Shown here in pieces: positions 7,592 through 13,775 of a stretch of 64,000 bases of DNA. Each line of letters starts with the position of its first letter. The first letter of the stretch is position 1. The position numbers were made by a program, and so were the translations under genes. Origin of the DNA: Polyangia bacterium (GTDB lineage: Bacteria > Myxococcota_A > Polyangia > Nannocystales > Nannocystaceae); contig JAUIKS010000029.1 of assembly GCA_030430565.1 (NCBI GenBank), forward strand, positions 87,833 to 151,832, given 5' to 3'. The notes beneath the pieces are model-generated. The model had not been told where the DNA came from. It saw only the letters and a list, made by a program, of their open reading frames with translations, and made no database searches.

Positions 7592-9259
7592 TCAAGGACA
7601 CGGCGTGACGTCATCAAGCGCTCGTGTCGGATCCGGCAGCTCCAAGAACGAGGCGTGCTCGGCGTCATGGTGAACCGTGACCGTGACGACCTTCGCCGGG
7701 CCGTCAACGGACTGCGGATAGGGCAGCCCGTTGTTGCGATTGACCGCGAAGCGCGGCCAATTCGACGAGGTTATCGAGACGCGGAGCTTATGGCCGGCGT
7801 TGACGATGATCGAGGTACTCCACAGATCGACCACGGCCGGCACGATCTCGCCGGCTGACAGCGGCGTGAGCTCGGTCTGCGATCCGCGCGTCGCGATCCG
7901 AAGCGCCCCGTCCGAGATCAGCATGGAGCGGCCGTCAGGGTGCACATCGGTCATGCGCACCATCAGGTCCGCGTCTGGCTGGTCGAGCTCGACGAAGAGC
8001 GTGGCGTGAACACGCCCCGTGATCTCCATCGGCGCCTGCAGCTCGGGCGTCTCGAACACGACGACATCAGCGCGTGACTCGATCGCGCGCTGGTCACAGG
8101 GGCCCGCGTCGATCGTGAGGTTATTGCCGCACACCGTGGGCGACGGGTCCTCCGGGTCGAACACGTAGCTGATCTGTCCGCCGCTCGCCGGCGGACACGC
8201 CTCCACGAGCCCGCCCCCCTCGTGCAGGTACCAACGAACCGGGGCCGCGGGGGGCGGCCAGTCCTCGGCGATCCTCCACTCGTTGCCGGGCGCCGCGGGG
8301 TCGTCGGTATCACCCATCACGTAGTACTGAACGGCGGGCAGGTCGGCGGGCAGCTCCTCGATCTCCGGGTGCTCGAGCTCGAGCCAGTGATTGAACAGGA
8401 CGTCGAAGGCGTTGTCGTGGGGGGGCGCCTCGGCGTTGCTCGGGAACACGAGCTCGCCCTGCTCCGCGCGCCACGCCGCGTAGTGATGCCACGGCCCCAT
8501 CACCAGCTTCTGCTGACCGCGCGCGCTAGGCCCCCCCCCGTGCTGGTAGCCCACGAACGCGTCGAGGGTGCCCTGCGAGAACACGTCGAACCAACCGCCG
8601 ACGTGATAGCCCGGCGTGTTCACGGCCGCGTACTGATCGCGCGTCTCGGCGGATCCCCAGAACTCGTCTAGGTAGGGGTGCGCGTCGACGCGCTCGAGGA
8701 AGTCGAGGCTCCCCTGCTCTTCGAGCCAGTTTTGGGTCAGCGCGTAGCGCCGCGCGCCGCCCTGAAAGAAGGCGTCGGAGTAGAGGTTGGGCGTGGCGAA
8801 CTCGGCGTCGAGCATGACCTGCCAGGGCGCGCCCGCTGACGCGGCCATGTACTGGGTGATCCCGAGCGCCGACTCTCCAGAGGTGCCGATCTTGCCGTTG
8901 CTCCACGGCTGCGCCGCGATCCACTCCATCGTGTCGTAGCCGTCCGCGAGCGCGCCGTCGCCGTCGGTCGTGAACACGCCGTCGACGCCCTCGGACGCGA
9001 AGCGCCCGCGGGTGTCCTGGGCGACCACGGCGACCCCGTTGCGCGTGAGGCCGACCGCGGTCCACTGATCGCCCGTCTTGTCGTAGGGTGTTCGCCAGAG
9101 GATGACCGGGAAGGGTCCTGCACCTTCGGGCAGATACACGTCCGTAGCCAACGCCACGCCGTCGCGCATCTCGACCATGTAGGTCGTCGGCTCAGGCGCG
9201 GGCGAGATGCACCCGACCAGCAGCAGCGCGCCCCCCAGGAGCCGGCGCCGGCGCGTCAC
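7592..9259 (-). CDS. CocE/NonD-family hydrolase, X-Pro dipeptidyl-peptidase type, lipoprotein
   Basis: This 555-residue protein starts at GTG 9259, overlapping the upstream stop as GTGA. The signal is VTRRRRLLGGALLLVGC, with the lipidated Cys at 17. The alpha/beta-hydrolase part shows MRDGVALATDVYLPEGAGP, RTPYDK, DTRGRFASEG and the nucleophile motif G-E-S-A-L-G (Ser about 130). An Asp follows in GGWFDVFSQG, and the likely catalytic His is in MGPWHHYAAW. A C-terminal jelly-roll follows (PMEITGRVHATLFVE, VVDLWSTSIIVNAGHKLRVSI), as in S15 peptidases and cocaine esterase. It probably cleaves esters or proline peptides at the cell surface. It is co-transcribed with the Cys-rich lipoprotein gene upstream. 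Confidence 0.88.
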   Translation of the reverse strand: MTRRRRLLGGALLLVGCISPAPEPTTYMVEMRDGVALATDVYLPEGAGPFPVILWRTPYDKTGDQWTAVGLTRNGVAVVAQDTRGRFASEGVDGVFTTDGDGALADGYDTMEWIAAQPWSNGKIGTSGESALGITQYMAASAGAPWQVMLDAEFATPNLYSDAFFQGGARRYALTQNWLEEQGSLDFLERVDAHPYLDEFWGSAETRDQYAAVNTPGYHVGGWFDVFSQGTLDAFVGYQHGGGPSARGQQKLVMGPWHHYAAWRAEQGELVFPSNAEAPPHDNAFDVLFNHWLELEHPEIEELPADLPAVQYYVMGDTDDPAAPGNEWRIAEDWPPPAAPVRWYLHEGGGLVEACPPASGGQISYVFDPEDPSPTVCGNNLTIDAGPCDQRAIESRADVVVFETPELQAPMEITGRVHATLFVELDQPDADLMVRMTDVHPDGRSMLISDGALRIATRGSQTELTPLSAGEIVPAVVDLWSTSIIVNAGHKLRVSITSSNWPRFAVNRNNGLPYPQSVDGPAKVVTVTVHHDAEHASFLELPDPTRALDDVTPCP

Positions 9260-9555
9260 TTCGTCCCTCTCAAGATCGACGGCGGGCCCGGCACGGTGGG
9301 CGTCGCGTCCCCGCAGCACTTGACCTCACAGACCTCCGGCTCATAGGACTCCAGGTCGTAGAGACAGCTCTCCCCCTCGTTGGACCCTGCCGCGCACCAG
9401 CAGTCGTCGAGCCCGTCACACTGGACCTGGATCTCTCCCCGGCACTGCCCGCCCGCGTCGTCGCAGGCGACGAGCCCGATCGTGATCAGCAGGGTTGCGC
9501 CCGTCAGGACCCAGAGGGCCGAGGCGCCTCGTCGAGGCGTCGAAGCGTCCGTCAT
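9256..9555 (-). CDS. Small Cys-rich lipoprotein
   Basis: From ATG 9555 the product is 99 residues. An upstream in-frame start at 9573 would add MGVLKY. The signal has a basic patch (TPRRG) and ends GLVAC (Cys about 31). The mature part contains about ten Cys (GQCRG, QCDGLDDCWCAAG, SCLY, VCEVKCCGD), so it is probably a disulfide-bonded periplasmic or surface peptide. Its stop overlaps the GTG of the hydrolase gene. It resembles the Cys-rich product encoded at 7188 in size and Cys density but not clearly in sequence. Confidence 0.62.
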   Translation of the reverse strand: MTDASTPRRGASALWVLTGATLLITIGLVACDDAGGQCRGEIQVQCDGLDDCWCAAGSNEGESCLYDLESYEPEVCEVKCCGDATPTVPGPPSILRGTK

Positions 9556-9588
9556 GTACTTCAAGACACCCAAGCCGGCGCGGGCGGC

Positions 9589-10659
9589 TCACGGTCGAGG
9601 TGAGGCGCGGGACAGGTCGAAGCGAAAGGCCACGGAGCCGGCGAGAAACCAAGGTCGCCAGGCGTAGCTGCGCCCGTCCGCCAGGGGGAGCTCGGCGAGT
9701 TCGAACAGCGGCCCTCCCCGGAGCGCCAAGACGAGCGCGAGCCGCGGCTGAAGCTCGACCGAGAGCCCAAGCTCGCCGACGGGCGCCAGCGCGAGCCCGT
9801 ACTCGAGCCCGTCGACGAGCACGCCGTCCCCCTCGAAGCGGCTGCGCAAGAGCGGTACCGCGAGCTCGATCCCCCCGCCGAGGTGCGGTCGCGCGCGAGA
9901 CCCAGATCGGAACACGTAGGCTCCGCTGACTCGGCCGCGGACGAAGCCGCCGCTCCCGGTCGAGAGGTTGCCGATGGCCGTCGACTCCGTGACGGCGACC
10001 GCGAGGAAGCCCCCCTCGAGACCTAGACCGAACGCGGCGCGCGGCCACCGTCGCTGCAGGTTGATCATCAGCCCCACAACACCGAGGCTGGCACCGACCA
10101 CGCCGGCCTCCAACGCCCAGGCCCGCGCGCGCGGCTCGGGCGTCACGCTGGCGGGAGGGTCATCGGCCCCACGCGCTGGTGACGGCGCGGTGTCCGGTGG
10201 CGACGTGTCGGGCGGGCCGCTTGCAGCCGGCTCCGGAGCCAACTCGGGCTCCGTTGACTCGACGCGCGGCTCAACGCTCGACTCGACGCTCGACTCGACG
10301 AGGAGCTCCACCGCGACCAGCCCGATGGTCCCCGGCGAATCAGCGGAGGCGCCCTCAGCGTGGAGCTGAACATTGTTTGTGGAGTCGTTGACGTCCAGCC
10401 GCCACCGCTCATCGTCCACGGTGATGACGATCGTCACCGCGACGGAGCCCGGCTCATCCGCCGCGTCGTAGCCGGCCTGGTCGAGCTCGAAGCGCAGCGC
10501 GTCGAGCACCTCTCGGGGGACACGGGCGTCGCTAGGGACGACGGCGACTCTCGGTCGCGCTGGAGGACCCGCAGCGACCCACGTCGGGGCGAGCATCGAC
10601 GCGAGCATCACCGCGCGCCTCAACCTCGTTGACCCGGTAGCCACCGGGAAGATGCGCAT
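9589..10659 (-). CDS. Envelope protein with proline-rich linker and predicted beta-barrel C-terminus
   Basis: From ATG 10659 the protein has 356 residues: a signal (MRIFPVATG to WVAAG), an N-terminal domain of about 90 residues with beta/alpha pattern (RPRVAVVPSDARVPREVLDALRFEL), a low-complexity Pro/Ser/Glu linker, and a C-terminal region of alternating strands (GLEGGFLAVAV, PHLGGGIELAVPLL, GELGLSVELQPRLALVLALRGG) ending FRFDLSRASPRP. This is the layout of myxobacterial proteins that pair a periplasmic domain with a small outer-membrane barrel. The linker DNA contains a short tandem CTCGACTCGACG repeat. It is divergent from the sigma factor gene and heads the minus-strand gene group. Confidence 0.6.
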   Translation of the reverse strand: MRIFPVATGSTRLRRAVMLASMLAPTWVAAGPPARPRVAVVPSDARVPREVLDALRFELDQAGYDAADEPGSVAVTIVITVDDERWRLDVNDSTNNVQLHAEGASADSPGTIGLVAVELLVESSVESSVEPRVESTEPELAPEPAASGPPDTSPPDTAPSPARGADDPPASVTPEPRARAWALEAGVVGASLGVVGLMINLQRRWPRAAFGLGLEGGFLAVAVTESTAIGNLSTGSGGFVRGRVSGAYVFRSGSRARPHLGGGIELAVPLLRSRFEGDGVLVDGLEYGLALAPVGELGLSVELQPRLALVLALRGGPLFELAELPLADGRSYAWRPWFLAGSVAFRFDLSRASPRP

Positions 10660-10745
10660 CGCGGCGATGGTAGGGGCACGCGAACGCGCGCGCAACGCTG
10701 CTCGAACTCACGCCGCCGAGTGAGCCACCTCGAGGGGCTGACGTG

Positions 10746-10762
10746 TCTTGCTACAAGCAAGA
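10746..10762. promoter_or_regulatory. Palindrome in the divergent promoter region, possible operator
   Basis: TCTTGCT-ACA-AGCAAGA is a perfect 7-base dyad with a 3-base centre. It lies between the minus-strand envelope gene and the plus-strand sigma factor gene, 19 bases upstream of the chosen sigma start. The position and symmetry fit a repressor or regulator binding site. No regulator can be named from the sequence. Confidence 0.4.
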
Positions 10763-10780
10763 GTCGAGCCCTTCCACGTG

Positions 10781-11392
10781 ATGAACAGCCGCACGACAAC
10801 GATGCGCGATCCCGTTCGGTCCAGCGCGATGGAGCGAGCAGAAAGTTCCGCGAGCACAGACCGCGCCCACGCCCTGTTCGTACGCCACCGCGCCCACGTC
10901 AACCGGCTCGTCTATCGCCTTCTGGGCCCGGACGTCGATCACGACGACATCGTGCAAGACGTGTTCGTGCGGGTGATTACGCGGGCCGGAGGGCTCCGCG
11001 ACCCCACGCGGGAGGCGGCGTGGGTCGCCCGCGTCACCGTGAACGTGGTGCGCAACAAGTTGCGTTGGCGACGGGTTCGCCGAATCGTCGAGCTCTGGCC
11101 GCGGATCCCGGAGCGCGCGTTCGACCCGGAACCGCAGCTGCTCGATCGAGACCTCGCGCGTCGAGGTTACCGCCTCCTCGACGAGCTCGACCCACAAGAG
11201 CGGATCACGCTGCTGCTGCGCCGCGTCGAGGAGCGCTCGATCGAAGAGACCGCCACGATCTGCGGCTGTTCGCGGGCGACCGTGAAGCGCCGCCTCGCGC
11301 GAGCGGAGCGCGCGTTGAGCAAGCTGCTCGAGCGACAGCCGGAGTTGTTCGCGTGTCTGCGTCGCGTCAGCGACGAGGGGGGGGCGAGATGA
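10781..11392 (+). CDS. RNA polymerase sigma factor, ECF type
   Basis: This is a roughly 203-residue sigma-70 family protein. Region 2 is visible as RAHALFVRHRAHVNRLVYRLLG, then DVDHDDIVQDVFVRVI (the DD-IVQDVF motif that contacts core polymerase), with EAAWVARVTVNVVRNKLR as 2.3/2.4. Region 4 is LDELDPQERITLLLRR, SIEETATICGCSRATVKRRLARAERAL, a helix-turn-helix for the -35 element. No extra C-terminal domain is present. ATG 10781 is chosen, but ATG codons at 10802 and further in are possible. Its stop overlaps the next gene as ATGA, so the downstream membrane TPR protein is translationally coupled and is the probable regulator or partner. Confidence 0.9.
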   Translation: MNSRTTTMRDPVRSSAMERAESSASTDRAHALFVRHRAHVNRLVYRLLGPDVDHDDIVQDVFVRVITRAGGLRDPTREAAWVARVTVNVVRNKLRWRRVRRIVELWPRIPERAFDPEPQLLDRDLARRGYRLLDELDPQERITLLLRRVEERSIEETATICGCSRATVKRRLARAERALSKLLERQPELFACLRRVSDEGGAR

Positions 11393-12303
11393 ACGCGGGA
11401 CGAGATCCGACCGAATGGCTTCGCGGTCTGCTGCGCGCCGCCGGTGAAGCGCCCGGTGAGCCGCAGCGCTTCGCGAGGCAGCTCGCCGGGGTCGAGGCGG
11501 CCCTTCGGCGTCGACGCGCGCGCCACACCGCGGCGATCGTGACGGGTAGTGCGCTCGCGGCGGCCGCCAGCCTGGCGCTGCTGTTCTGGGGACGACTGGA
11601 CGCGCGCACCGACGTCAACGCCGAGCACTACTACGAAGCGCCAGCCGCGACCGAGCTCGAGACGCCCGGCCAGGCACACCGAGTCGAGTTCGCGCCGGCG
11701 CGCTCCGTTCCCCGCTATCCAAGCGAGACCCGCGCGCTCACGAGCCCCTCGGAGCCCGACCCGATCGCCGAGTTCGAAGGGCCCCCGGATCCCGCGTCCG
11801 CCGTTGATGCGCACGAGCAGCGAGCGGCCGAACCTGCTCACCTTCTCGTCGGGGCGGACACGAGCGCCACGCGTCGCCGCGCCTCTACGACAAACCGCGC
11901 GCGGCCGGCTCCTGCGCCGACGCTCACGGCGGGCGCCCTCCTGAAACGCGCGAACGAGGCCCGCGCGCATCGTCGAGTCGATGACGCCCGCGCCGCGCTG
12001 CTCGAGTTGCGACGGCAGTTTCCGGAGAGTCCCGCGGCCGAGCACGCGAGCTTCCTGCTCGGCCGTGTCGAGAGCGAGCTCGCCGGGGATCAAGCGGCCG
12101 CGATCGCCTGGTTCTCACGCTACGTGCAGGACTACCCCGATGGTCGCTTCGCGCCGGGAGCTCGCGGCCGACTCCTGCGCTCGCTCTCGGAACGCGAGAC
12201 GGACTCCGCTGCTGCCGAGGACGCCGCGCGTGAGTACCTCGCCCACCACCCGAAGGGCCCCTACGCCGAGCTAGCGAGACGGACGCTGTCCTCCGCTGAG
12301 TGA
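11389..12303 (+). CDS. Membrane-anchored TPR/BamD-like protein, possible anti-sigma partner
   Basis: This 304-residue protein opens with a cytoplasmic segment (MNAGRDPTEWLRGLLRAAGEAP), one transmembrane helix near residues 44-65 (AAIVTGSALAAAASLALLFW), and a Pro/Thr/Arg-rich periplasmic linker. The C-terminus has TPR-like helices (LLKRANEARAHRRVDDARAA, HASFLLGRVESELAGDQAAA, YLAHHPKGPYAELARR) of the type found in YbgF/BamD-like proteins. The order (short cytoplasmic domain, one TM, periplasmic sensor) and the ATGA overlap with the sigma factor are typical of myxobacterial sigma/anti-sigma gene pairs. No classical zinc anti-sigma HxxxCxxC motif is present, so the anti-sigma role is inferred from context only. 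Confidence 0.65.
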   Translation: MNAGRDPTEWLRGLLRAAGEAPGEPQRFARQLAGVEAALRRRRARHTAAIVTGSALAAAASLALLFWGRLDARTDVNAEHYYEAPAATELETPGQAHRVEFAPARSVPRYPSETRALTSPSEPDPIAEFEGPPDPASAVDAHEQRAAEPAHLLVGADTSATRRRASTTNRARPAPAPTLTAGALLKRANEARAHRRVDDARAALLELRRQFPESPAAEHASFLLGRVESELAGDQAAAIAWFSRYVQDYPDGRFAPGARGRLLRSLSERETDSAAAEDAAREYLAHHPKGPYAELARRTLSSAE

Positions 12304-12346
12304 CGGCGCGCGTCGATGCCCGACGACCGCCCCCGCGAGCACGACG

Positions 12347-12376
12347 AGGGCGCCCGCGACAACGCGCGAGCGCCCT
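12347..12376. terminator. Hairpin between convergent genes, likely terminator
   Basis: AGGGCGC and GCGCCCT form the outer stem, with an inner CGCG-ACAA-CGCG stem. The element sits between the stops of the convergent TPR and repeat-protein genes. No T run follows, which is common in very GC-rich genomes. Confidence 0.5.
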
Positions 12377-12397
12377 GCGTGTACCAGCGACGCGACG

Positions 12398-13285
12398 CTA
12401 CTCGGTCGGGTTCGAAATCGTCAGGCTCCAGTCCGCCTCGAGCGGCGCCTCGGCGGCGGCGCTGGTGTGGGCGAGCGTGCCCGACCAGCTGTCGTCGAGC
12501 GCGTCGAAGTCGAGGTACCACTTGCCGTCGCTGCGCTGGTAGACCGAGAAGGTGTAGCCGCTGGACTGGCGCTGGTACACCGGCTTGCCGTTGTGGCTCT
12601 CGCCGCTGAGGGCGTAGACGCCCGAGGTCAGCGAGCTGTACGGCGCGTCCGCGATCTCGACGGCGGTGGTCGGCGAGACGATCGCGCCGTTGAAGGTCCC
12701 GTGCCACGGGTGCTCGGCGGCCGCGTGGCCGTGGGCGAGCGTGCCCGACCAGCTGTCGTCGAGCGCGTCGAAGTCGAGGTACCAGACGCCGTTGCTGCGC
12801 TGGTAGACCGAGAAGGTGTAACCGCCGGACTGGCGCTGATACACGGGCTTGCCGTTGTGGAGCGTGTCGCTGAGCGTGTAGGTGCCCGCGGTCAAGCTCG
12901 TGTAGGGCGTGCCGGAGAGCTCGATGGCGTCGGTCGGCGCCGCCCCCTGCTCGCTCTTGTCCCAGAGGCCGTCGTAGGGCGTCGCCGCGTTCGGGCCGAT
13001 CGCGATCGTGCCCGACCACTGCTCGTCGAGCTCGTTGAAGTCGATGTACCAGGTGCCGTTTTGCCGGCGGTAGAGACGGAAGGTCGCGTCGGTCTCGAGC
13101 ACGTAGACCGGGTTGCCCTCGTAGTAGGTCTCGGTGAACACGTAGTCACCGCTGGCGCCGTAGGCGATGTTGCCGACCACGTGCACGCGCTCCTCGAGCG
13201 CGGCGGCCGAGGCGGTCGTGGCCGCGAGCAGCGTGCCGGTGATGAGGGTCGCGGGGATGAGCTTGGAGATGAGCGTGCGGATCAT
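12398..13285 (-). CDS. Secreted protein with three tandem ~85-residue repeats
   Basis: This 295-residue protein has a clean Sec signal (MIRTLISKLIPATLI to TTASA). The mature part is three units, each with the pattern PYxSLTxGxYxLS, HNGKPVYQRQ, YTFSVYQRSxGxWYLDFDALDDSWSGTLA. The first unit is more divergent (NPVYVLETDATFRLYRRQ, WYIDFNELDEQWSG). The aromatic/Gly pattern suggests a compact beta-rich binding module, possibly lectin-like, repeated for avidity, but no family name can be assigned safely. The second and third units are nearly identical in DNA, pointing to recent duplication. The upstream leader carries a GTTCG-type microsatellite. Confidence 0.75.
   Translation of the reverse strand: MIRTLISKLIPATLITGTLLAATTASAAALEERVHVVGNIAYGASGDYVFTETYYEGNPVYVLETDATFRLYRRQNGTWYIDFNELDEQWSGTIAIGPNAATPYDGLWDKSEQGAAPTDAIELSGTPYTSLTAGTYTLSDTLHNGKPVYQRQSGGYTFSVYQRSNGVWYLDFDALDDSWSGTLAHGHAAAEHPWHGTFNGAIVSPTTAVEIADAPYSSLTSGVYALSGESHNGKPVYQRQSSGYTFSVYQRSDGKWYLDFDALDDSWSGTLAHTSAAAEAPLEADWSLTISNPTE
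12465..12880. repeat. Intragenic tandem duplication, 264-base period
   Basis: The segment starting GGGCGAGCGTGCCCGACCAG near 12469 recurs 264 bases (88 codons) later near 12733 with very few differences across the region that encodes the WYLDFDALDDSWSGT and GKPVYQRQ blocks. It corresponds to repeat units two and three of the secreted protein on the minus strand. Confidence 0.75.
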
Positions 13286-13317
13286 AGTTTGGTTCCTCGT
13301 GGTGAGAGCGTCGAGAT

Positions 13318-13366
13318 AGGGTTCGTTCGGGTTCGTTCGAGTTCGAGTTCGGGTTCAAGTTCGATG
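13318..13366. repeat. GTTCG(G/A) microsatellite
   Basis: About eight imperfect units of GTTCGN (GGTTCGTTCGGGTTCGTTC, then AGTTCGAGTTCGGGTTCAAG) lie in tandem about 35-80 bases upstream of the start codon of the secreted repeat protein. The position in the leader would allow slipped-strand length variation to affect expression, but that is inference. Confidence 0.7.
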
Positions 13367-13692
13367 CAGATAGGTAGAGACAGAGGCGCGTGACCCCGCC
13401 GACGTGCACACGGCGACGGGGCGCGGCGCGGTCCCGGAGTCGCCCGGCGAACGCGCCGCGTGACCCATCGCGTTCGACTGGAGTCACCGGCGCGGCCGCG
13501 TCGGACCACGCATCGGGAGTAGCCACGGGGGTGGGTTTTCTTCAGCTCGGCGAGAAAAAATCTGGGCGCGATGACGGCGTCCGCGCGCCTGCGGCTCATG
13601 TGCGGGGGGTCGGCGTCGGCGGGTTCGCCCGTCATGCCCCGAGAGCACGGCGCTGACGCCCGCGGGGTGTCGCCGGTTCAACCAACGAATAC

Positions 13693-13760
13693 TTGTACAG
13701 TTGTTCAAGCGCTCCCACGTGCACAGAGAATCGCCGTGGCGCTAACGCAACACGATTGCA
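13693..13760 (+). promoter_or_regulatory. Two operator-like elements upstream of the TonB receptor operon
   Basis: Element A (13693-13708), TTGTACAGTTGTTCAA, is a dyad of form TTGnACAnnTGTnCAA. Element B (13744-13760), AACGCAACACGATTGCA, contains a GCAA/TTGC dyad and ends 15 bases before the start codon. Both recur upstream of the His-tailed lipoprotein gene at 19542-19582: element B is identical and element A differs at one unpaired position. Two long exact matches in front of functionally related genes indicate a shared regulator, plausibly a Fur/Zur-type metalloregulator. Confidence 0.65.
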
Positions 13761-13775
13761 GAGGGGCGAAGGCGC

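Larger units (their letters stand above)
13286..13775. other. Divergent intergenic region between the repeat protein and the TonB receptor
   Basis: This 490-base region holds no convincing gene. From the left it contains a GTTCG-type tandem repeat (13318-13366) in the 5' leader of the minus-strand gene, a GC-rich stretch without obvious signals, and from 13676 an AT-richer promoter region with two elements shared with the gene at 19616. A purine-rich ribosome-binding site (GAGGGGCGAAGG) precedes GTG 13776. Confidence 0.6.

Noticed and set aside
12400..12420. tRNA-like GGTTCGAAATC text
   Set aside because: It is inside the coding sequence of the repeat protein, with no cloverleaf around it. 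No tRNA was found in the window.
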